This document shows positions 57,514 to 64,000 of a stretch of 64,000 nucleotides of DNA, one piece after another. Location of the stretch: the NCBI RefSeq assembly GCF_052324685.1, contig NC_135211.1:7376193-7440192 (forward strand). The letters run 5' to 3'. Each line of letters begins with the position of its first letter. Position 1 is the first letter of the stretch. The translations under genes were made by a program, and so were the position numbers. Source of the DNA: Brachyhypopomus gauderio. Taxonomy: Eukaryota; Chordata; Actinopteri; Gymnotiformes; Hypopomidae. Below the pieces are notes generated by a model. It was not told the DNA's origin. It was given only the letters and a program-made list of their open reading frames with translations, and did no database searches.

Positions 57514-58182
57514 TCACACTGTAAACTCAATAACGGATGTTTCATTGGGTGTCATAACCCCAGGGCTCGGTTTTGTCATTATGACGTCCCAAATCACTAC
57601 TTAAACATCCGTCCAGTATTACCCTCATAACCAGTCAGTATTACAGGAAGTCTGCTAAATACCATGGAAGACGTCTGCTGGGAACTGGGCTGTCATGAGC
57701 GGCTCCTCCTCCAGTGTAAGCTTGTGTAATGGGATCCTGCATCATTCAGTCTTCATAAGTGTCTTGTTTTATAATGAACCAAACGTGCACCATATGATAT
57801 GAATACTGTAGTGGCTTTCCGTAAATGCTTCTGGTACATGTGTGGACTCGTCCATATCTGAGGATGCAACTCTCATACCAGACATGAGCTACAAGACTGG
57901 GACGAGTCTAAGCAGCTATAACGTCGTTCCCCTCCTTTTTGTTGTATTCATGCAGACACTTGGTTAGTTTCGAGATGAACACGGGGGTTTCTTGAAGTTA
58001 CCTGTGTGTTGTAGGTAGAGATCTGGACCTGATGCCCATACTTGGACACGGTGTGAACGGATGACTGCGTCAGCCACAAACTACCTGCTGCACTTTATTT
58101 CCTACACTGTCGACCAACAAGTTTACGTCGAGCTACCATTACACCGCAAAGAGTCAAAGGACTGCGTTTGATTATTTTCCGG
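57416..58182 (+). promoter_or_regulatory. 5' flank and promoter region of cdh1-C
   Basis: Includes the uninterrupted (GT)n at ~57463-57511 and the promoter block shared with B and A. Compared with B, about 12 bp (around GCATTTGGACTAA) are missing shortly before the start codon. The E-box of A is absent. Confidence 0.55.
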
Positions 58183-58504
58183 ATGGAGTGGCGTGTTGGA
58201 ATAGGAGTTGTGTTTTTTTTATTGCAGGTAACTATTTTCTGTGTGTTGTCGTCGTGTTATTCAGTCATTTGTTTAACTAAAGAGCAAACACTCAACTTTG
58301 CCGCACTAACCCGCCTCAAATAAAACAAATACGATTTTAAAAAATTCTCATTATAACTGATTAATCTTTGTGATATCTTACTTTAAAAGGTACTTTCGTC
58401 TGCATTGGCGGAGTCGCCGCCATGTTCACCTGGATTTGATTCGGAGCTCTTCGTTTTCAGAGTACACAGAGAGCACCTTCATAGTGGCAAAAGGCTCGGG
58501 AAAG
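58183..58504 (+). CDS. cdh1 paralog C, exons 1-2 (partial gene, continues right)
   Basis: Exon 1 58183-58227 (45 nt) and exon 2 58390-58504 (115 nt) are open, with GT/AG borders, and encode the signal peptide and start of the prodomain ([12 protein letters not shown]..., [19 protein letters not shown], ...HSGKRLGK). They differ from B by a few residues (Arg4-type to Trp near the start, Arg to Ser before GKRLGK). No exon 3 is found up to 64000. This is either a third cadherin gene whose body lies past the window or an orphan 5' cassette. Confidence 0.7.
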
Positions 58505-60276
58505 GTACTAAACACCTGTATGTTTAAAACCTACATGTACGACTGGAAAGGAAGAGGAGCTCTTTGATAATACTGATTGCTGAGTTCATCACTAGTTAGT
58601 ATTATATTTAATTAAGTCATAATTGATGTGGTGCAATTTGTCCTTTTTATATACTGTAAAAAAAATCCTTAAAAAACTGTTAAATGACTGGTAGCAATGG
58701 CTGCCAAACCAAAAACTAATTTTAAAGTAAAAAACCCTGATTTTAATTAAGTGGAAAACAACACATTTACAGAAAAAATCATTAAACATTCTGCAGAGAA
58801 ATACCGTTATTTTACAGATTTTTCCTGGATTATGATTTAGCACTTTTAATAAAGTCACAGCACCAATAGTTTTGCAGAGAAATACCTTTATTTTACAACT
58901 TTTGCCTGAATTATTACAATAAAAAACTTTCAGTAAAGTGACAGCACAAAAATTTCTGCAGAGAAATACTGTAATTTTACAGATTATTCCTGTCCATATT
59001 AATCATGACTTCCAGGACAAACTCAAATGTGCAATGCAAATTGCAAAGTTATTTTATGCAAATGAAAAAGGATATTATACCTCAATGTCCTCCATTATTT
59101 TTAATCATTTAAATGGGGACTGTACTCAGTGTCTTTCACCAATATCAGTCTTCAAATCAGTCTACATTTGAAGACTGCTAGGGACTCTGCAGTCTGGACA
59201 GCCAATGGAAGCTCATTCCACCATCTCGGAGCCAGGACAAGTCTTGAAGCTTGTTTTCCGTGAGACTTTAAGCATGGCGTGATTTTCTCCATTAATCTGG
59301 AAAGGTTTTGCCAAAAAATGCAGCAGTTTTAAGTCTATTCATATTACTACCTGAAATCCATATGCAAAACAACACCAAACATTGGTTTACATATTTCATT
59401 TGACTGGAACCGAGCAGGCCATTATACATGTCATCATAACATATTGTAATGGCGTCGAGTCAGGAGGACAAGAATAAGCCATGACACCAGGGCTGGACTG
59501 GGACAAAAAATCGGCCCTGGCATTTTTGCTTCATACCGGCCCCTCATAATTAGCAGAACACAACCGACTCGTAATTTATGTATGTGGGGTACAACGTGGA
59601 AAAAATAATAATAAAGAAATGACTGGTTAAAGTCATTGGGTTCAATCTAAGCATTATTATATCACAATCACTTTTATGATTTTATTGAAATCATCTCTAA
59701 TATGTATTTTCTGAATTTCTCTGATATAACAGCTCAATTCTAATTCCTCAGGTTAAAGGTGCTCCCTCCTTTAAACAGCTATAACATGTATTTGTATCTG
59801 GCTACAAAGCTGCTTTATGAATTCATGCAACACAAACATGTCTGACACCGTTTTACTCTTATTCAGTGTAGGCATATATTTTGCTAATATTACTTTTATA
59901 TTTTTTACGCTTACTGTAGTCATGCTTAAATAGCAAAACGTGTATTTATCATTTATAAGTTTTAAAATCTGTAATATTACTTGTTTGAGTGCTTTTTGAA
60001 ACATGTTGAACCACAGCATAGAGGCTACAAATTCAAATTTCTATGCAGCCTTTCTACACACCTTTAACCTAAATATCTAAAATGCTATGATGGCTTAAAA
60101 TGGACACTTGCTGCTTATCCAACACTTCTCAGTCTTGACCATTTGCTATTTTATCAGAATAAGGGCGCATGGCTGCAGGATTTTGGGAAGTATGCAAATA
60201 CCAATTAATATTATTAATCAATCGCCATTGCTCATCATTCTCATGTAATAAAGTCCCTGTGTTATCCTAACGCTAC
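58505..60276 (+). other. Intron 2 sequence of cassette C
   Basis: Collinear with B intron 2 without the 1.5-kb insert. Contains the ~88-bp tandem units (~58790-58990) and a hAT-terminus arm starting at 59488. No gene. Confidence 0.6.
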
Positions 60277-60587
60277 TGTGGTGTCTGGGGATAACCACTA
60301 GGAGGAGCCAGTGGTAGGAGAGTTCAGAGTTGTGCAGAGAGAGAGGGGAAGTGAAGTAGGGCTGGCGAGTGGAGGAAAAGAAAAATGTCTGTACTGCATT
60401 TTACGTTACAATAAAAGTTAACTTGTTTTCGTACTGCATGGTTCTTCTGAGTCATCAACTGGAACATAACATATGGAGACGAGGATGTTGAACTTAAGCC
60501 ACTTAACTTAAGCCCACACCATTCCTGCAGTCAGCTGGTGAACCACTCGTTCTGTTCAAGTCATGGATTAGAGTGTTCAACAACTAT
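60277..60587 (+). mobile_element. Gypsy 5' LTR and leader, truncated copy
   Basis: LTR 60277-60471 (195 bp) at the position paralogous to 34669, followed by leader and the first residues of gag, then cut at 60587 by the LINE. The element therefore predates the segmental duplication. Confidence 0.88.
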
Positions 60588-61022
60588 AAGTGGGCTGATG
60601 TAAGAGATTGGAAACTGTTGGTTGATGTAGGCTGTAAATTGCAGGTTCCAGAGTGTATTGTTGTCACAAACTTGAGGCCAGATGTTGTGTTGTACTCTGA
60701 AAGTAAGCGGATAGTGTATTTCATAGAGCTAACTGTTCCGTTTGAGGACGAAGTTGATGCAGCATATGAAAGGAAAAGGTTGAAGTATGCAGATTTGGTG
60801 GCTGAGGTAAGAGAGCGGGGCTGGCAAGCATATATTAGACCTGTAGAGGTAGGGGCTAGGGGTTTCGTGGCGAAGTCTACCACAAGACTACTGGCTGAGT
60901 TTGGATTTAGAGGCTGTGTGATGAGAGCAGTGGTAAAGGAGTTGTCAGAGGTAGCTGAGAGATCTAGTCAGTGGGTGTGGCTAAGAAGGGCTGAGGGTAG
61001 GTGGGGAAAGGATAGTACTTGA
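60588..61022 (+). CDS. LINE C-terminal restriction-like endonuclease domain (5'-truncated copy)
   Basis: The frame encodes the C-terminal endonuclease of an R2-group-type non-LTR retrotransposon, which nicks target DNA for target-primed reverse transcription. Visible are VPECIVVTNLRPDVVL, then FIELTVPFEDEVDAAYERK and RLKYADLVAEV, which together give the PD...E/K pattern of restriction-like nucleases; the tail SSQWVWLRRAEG and stop follow. The upstream polymerase is missing and the frame opens directly at the Gypsy junction (60587/60588), as expected of 5' truncation. The NeSL/Utopia-like clade is my best guess. Confidence 0.75.
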   Translation, partial: KWADVRDWKLLVDVGCKLQVPECIVVTNLRPDVVLYSESKRIVYFIELTVPFEDEVDAAYERKRLKYADLVAEVRERGWQAYIRPVEVGARGFVAKSTTRLLAEFGFRGCVMRAVVKELSEVAERSSQWVWLRRAEGRWGKDST

Positions 61023-61880
61023 AGAGATAAATTGTTTGGTGTGTGTGATGTTGAGATATGGGTAGGATTGTCACTTGGCTTTTCCGATAGCCGTCGGGTA
61101 GCAGGGTTGTTGGTAATTTTGTGATGGGCTACATTGTGAGCTTGGAGGGGGGTGGGTCTGGGACGCCAGACTCCACTGATGAGCCTTCTGGAGGTGTTGG
61201 GGGCTCAATTCATCGAAACACCAACGAAGGGAGGTGCCTTCCTGATGACCCCAAGGAAAAGCTTGCAAGGTATTGTGTGTGTGTCCATGTCACTTTGTTT
61301 TGAAGGTCAGTCCAGGTTTGTTTGGTGGTCTGAGTACTTGGCAGTTGAGGCAATGGACCATGAACATAGTGCGCTGTGCTTCTGGATCCTTGTCGAGCCA
61401 GTATCAGATTGTAGCTGCTGCTGTGTTCTGTTCAAGCAACTAGTGTGTGCATAGGGTGTGTGAAATCTATCTTGTCTTCTTAGTAGTATTGTGTAGGTAT
61501 TATTAGATCATGGTTGTTGGTTGGTTAATACATCCTAGCCAAGCCTGTTGCATGACTCCGGATGTTAGGTGCAGGATTTATCATCTTCCTGTTTTATGTT
61601 ACTTGGTGTCTAGTTAAACTAGTGACTGCTGTGAAAAGGGCAGCTGACAACAGGGGAAAGACTCTGTGACAGCTTGGAAAGACAGCTGACAAGAGGGAAC
61701 AGACCCTAACGGTGCTGCCATGGGCTAGCAACTCATGGCAGCAGCCACCATGGTACCCAAGTGTGTGCAACCAAGTAAGCTACATTGAGGAATAAAAAAG
61801 CAATACCCCAAGAGTCAGCGAGAGCAGGGGTGGAAGATGACTCACAGGTGGATAACACGGTTACGGACTTTGGAACGGAC
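61023..61880 (+). other. LINE 3' UTR and start of the next LINE copy
   Basis: No stop-free frame spans the whole region. Its first part should be the 3' UTR of the truncated copy; the last ~110 bp (from ~61772) are already open in the frame of the next ORF. The boundary between copies is not visible; no poly-A is seen. Confidence 0.5.
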
Positions 61881-64000
61881 ATGACTACGAGAAGTGGGTT
61901 GAGCATAGAGGCAGGCAGGGTGGTAGGGGAAAAGGCGCTGCAGACTTGCGTGTGTGGGTGGCGCAAGGTCACGTCAGTGAGAGGGCTGAGGATTCACCAA
62001 GGGAAGATGAAATGTTTGAGTGAAGGAGTGCAGGGGCCCCGCATTGAACAATACCTTGCACAGAATTGTTCGAGTCAGTCGGCTGAAGTCCAGCGGCAGG
62101 TTAGTTACCACAGTCCGCAGGATATCAACACCCTTGTTACTATAGAGGCCAACTCAAGCACAGGAGGTGGAGAGGAGGATAGCGGTGATGGGCCAGGTGT
62201 TAGTGGAAAGCAAAAGGGAAGAGAGAAAGGGTTAGGGCACAGATCGAAGGTTAAATGGCCTGGGGCAGGTGATAAAATGTTGTGGATGAGTATTAATGAG
62301 GATTTGAAAGGGATGTTGGAAGGGTTGAAGGGAACAGCGGAAAGTAAGTTGAACAGGCTAGGTAAAGTTATCTATGATTATGGTGTTGCAAGATTTGGTG
62401 TTGTGCAGAAGAAAGGAATGAGTAAGGCGGTTTGTAAATCAAGGAGGCAGGTAGAAATAGGAAAACTTGTCAAAGAGTCAAGGTTATTGAGGAAGCAGTG
62501 GAAGCGGGGTGATGAGCAGGAAAGAGAGGGCATTGAGTTACTGCAAGACGAGTTGAAAAGTAAGTTAGGGAAATTGCGGAGAGCAGAAGCTATGAGGAAA
62601 AGAAGGAAGAAGAAAGAGCGCGCTAGAGAGGCATTCTTTAAGGATCCATTTAGATTTGTTAAAACGTTGTTTAGTCAGGAGAAGTCAGGGAGCCTAAAGG
62701 TAGGAAAGAAGGAGCTTGAGGGGCATTTTCAGAAGGTGTACTCAAGGGAGGAAAGGACTAGTGAGTTGAAATTGCCAGCAGATATTCCGCCAGTAGGTGA
62801 CCTACAGTGGAAGATGGATGTTAATCCCCTTAAGTGGAGTGAGGTACAGGATGTAGTGCGGTGTGCAAAAGCTGGTTCAGCACCAGGGCCTAATGGAGTT
62901 CCATATAGATTATATAAAAGTGCGCCAGATGTTTTAAAGTTGTTATGGAGGTTGATGATTATAGTGTGGAAGAAGGGGATTATCCCAAAGGATTGGCGAA
63001 GGGCAGGTGGTGTTCTTATTCCGAAAGAGAAGGATTCTGTAGCCATAGAGCAGTTTCGTCCCATAAGCTTGCTTAATGTGGAGGGTAAAATATTCTTTAG
63101 TGTAGTTGCACGTAGGTTGGCAGCGTTTCTGAAAAAGAATAAGTTAATTGATACATCGGTGCAAAAAGCAGGGATTACAGGTTTTTCAGGGTGTATAGAG
63201 CATAGTAGCATGATTTGGCACCAGATTCAAACAGCAAGAGCAGAGAGAAGAGACCTACATGTGGTATTCTTGGATCTGGCTAACGCTTTTGGTTCGGTAC
63301 CACATGCTCTGTTGTGGAAAGCATTTGAATTTTTTCAGATTCCAGATGAGATTACGAGGTTAGTTAAAGCTTATTTTGGAGACATTCAGTTTTGTTTCAG
63401 CACAGAGGAGTTTGTTACATCTTGGCAACGTCTGGAAGTAGGTATAATGGCAGGGTGCACAATCTCACCATTGGCATTTACAATGGCAATGGAGGTGATT
63501 ATTAGGGCTTCTAAGTGGGTTGTAGGTGGGGAGAGGCTGCATGATGGCACCCGGCTCCCACCGATTAGGGCATACATGGATGACATGACTACATTGACGA
63601 CAACTGTTCCATGTGCTCGGCGGCTGTTGGAGAAGCTAGGTGATAATCTTAGGCTGGCTAGGATGAAGGTTAAACCCAGTAAGTCTAGGAGTGTTTCAAT
63701 TGTGAAAGGGAAGTTGACACAAGAAAAGTATGTGATGGAGGGAGAAGTTATACCGTCTATTCTGGGGAAATCAGTTAAGAGTCTAGGTAGGTGGTACACC
63801 GCAGCACTGAACGACAAAGAGCAGGTTGTAGAGTTAAGGAAGGAATTGGGTGAGGCTATTAATAGTATCGATAAGTCCTTTTTGCCAGGTAAATTAAAGT
63901 TGTGGTGTTTGCAGTTTGGATTGTTGCCTCGTCTAAGGTGGCCACTGACAGTGTATGATATTCCAATGACTGAAGTTGAGAGGCTAGAAAGAATTGTTAA
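61881..64000 (+). CDS. LINE ORF: C2H2-type finger plus reverse transcriptase, open to window end
   Basis: One continuous frame of at least 706 codons from ATG 61881, running off the right edge. N-terminal Cys/His finger at ~61946-62013 (CVCGWRKV, GLRIHQGKMKC). A Lys/Arg-rich linker follows (~62400-62640, RKRRKKKERAREAF). The polymerase: SAPGPNGVPYRLYKSAP (~62878), EQFRPISLLNVEGKIFF (~63049), VVFLDLANAFGSVPHALL (~63263), MAGCTISPLAF (~63448), catalytic YMDDM (~63573), then KPSKSRSVSI and LGRWYTAAL in the thumb. The restriction-like endonuclease expected at the C-terminus would lie beyond 64000. No disabling change is seen. The frame opens at ~61772, so an earlier non-ATG start cannot be excluded. 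Confidence 0.88.
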   Translation, partial: MTTRSGLSIEAGRVVGEKALQTCVCGWRKVTSVRGLRIHQGKMKCLSEGVQGPRIEQYLAQNCSSQSAEVQRQVSYHSPQDINTLVTIEANSSTGGGEEDSGDGPGVSGKQKGREKGLGHRSKVKWPGAGDKMLWMSINEDLKGMLEGLKGTAESKLNRLGKVIYDYGVARFGVVQKKGMSKAVCKSRRQVEIGKLVKESRLLRKQWKRGDEQEREGIELLQDELKSKLGKLRRAEAMRKRRKKKERAREAFFKDPFRFVKTLFSQEKSGSLKVGKKELEGHFQKVYSREERTSELKLPADIPPVGDLQWKMDVNPLKWSEVQDVVRCAKAGSAPGPNGVPYRLYKSAPDVLKLLWRLMIIVWKKGIIPKDWRRAGGVLIPKEKDSVAIEQFRPISLLNVEGKIFFSVVARRLAAFLKKNKLIDTSVQKAGITGFSGCIEHSSMIWHQIQTARAERRDLHVVFLDLANAFGSVPHALLWKAFEFFQIPDEITRLVKAYFGDIQFCFSTEEFVTSWQRLEVGIMAGCTISPLAFTMAMEVIIRASKWVVGGERLHDGTRLPPIRAYMDDMTTLTTTVPCARRLLEKLGDNLRLARMKVKPSKSRSVSIVKGKLTQEKYVMEGEVIPSILGKSVKSLGRWYTAALNDKEQVVELRKELGEAINSIDKSFLPGKLKLWCLQFGLLPRLRWPLTVYDIPMTEVERLERIV

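Larger units (their letters stand above)
56680..60587 (+). repeat. Segmental duplication, copy 2 (with cdh1-C exons 1-2)
   Basis: Partner of 28689-34979. It lacks the hAT at 29178-30332 and the LTR-like insert at 32110-33647, so it is shorter. Its right end breaks inside the Gypsy gag at ...CAACAACTAT (60587), where LINE sequence begins. 56990-57350 holds unrelated sequence compared with copy 1. Confidence 0.9.

Noticed and set aside
60573-60587. Fusion protein of Gypsy gag start and LINE endonuclease
   Set aside because: The shared open frame at the junction is short and accidental; the LINE frame is a 5' truncation product.

Overview
The window looks like teleost fish genomic DNA. It is spliced, intron-rich and AT-rich, with fish-type repeats (hAT, Harbinger, BEL/Pao, Ty3/Gypsy, a LINE with a restriction-like endonuclease, GT microsatellites) wrapped around vertebrate genes. 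I cannot name the species.

The core is a duplicated classical cadherin locus of the E-cadherin (cdh1) type. Copy A (minus strand, 11876 down to 4864) is a complete 16-exon gene. Its exons sum to 2655 nt with no frame break, giving 884 residues: signal peptide, prodomain, furin site, Trp2, HAV motif, five cadherin repeats, one membrane span and a full catenin-binding tail. Copy B (plus strand) has exons 1-2 at 30985-31309 and exons 3-14 at 47553-51663. They lie about 16 kb apart across an intron filled with nested transposons. Joined by the conserved phases, the B exons give an open frame of 743 residues, but this protein would lack the furin site, Trp2, the HAV tripeptide and almost the whole cytoplasmic tail. 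Copy C is a third promoter plus exon 1-2 cassette (58183-58504, plus strand) that runs off the right side. A and B are divergent (head to head); B and C are in tandem.

Left to right: 1-4162 is a decayed BEL/Pao retrotransposon on the minus strand, inserted into the 3' flank of cadherin A. 4163-12058 is cadherin A and its promoter. 12059-13600 holds a ~190-bp tandem repeat and an LTR-like tail. 13607-15220 is a broken SAMD3-like gene. 15954-21337 is a unit with ~300-bp terminal inverted repeats that encloses a G2E3-like HECT ubiquitin-ligase gene (frameshifted and carrying a MITE-like insert). 22236-27861 is a 1-kb-arm inverted repeat with 18-bp coding-type minisatellites and a hAT element in its spacer. 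27873-28606 is a Harbinger transposase remnant. 28689-34979 is a segmental duplication carrying the B promoter cassette. 34669-39903 is a nested Gypsy element. 39904-47018 is a mosaic of hAT pieces, a solo LTR and a palindrome. 47019-52370 is the body of cadherin B. 52371-56680 is unique sequence plus a hAT element. 56680-60587 is the second copy of the segmental duplication, with cassette C. 60588-64000 is LINE sequence, including a long open reverse-transcriptase frame that continues past the edge.

How it fits together: copy A looks like the working adhesion gene. Copy B keeps reading frame, splice sites and calcium-binding motifs while losing each element needed for strand-swap adhesion and catenin coupling. 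Its changes concentrate in the cleavage-site and EC1 exons, while the prodomain and EC2-EC5 are nearly unchanged. Repeats present in one duplicate and absent from the other order the insertions relative to the duplication.
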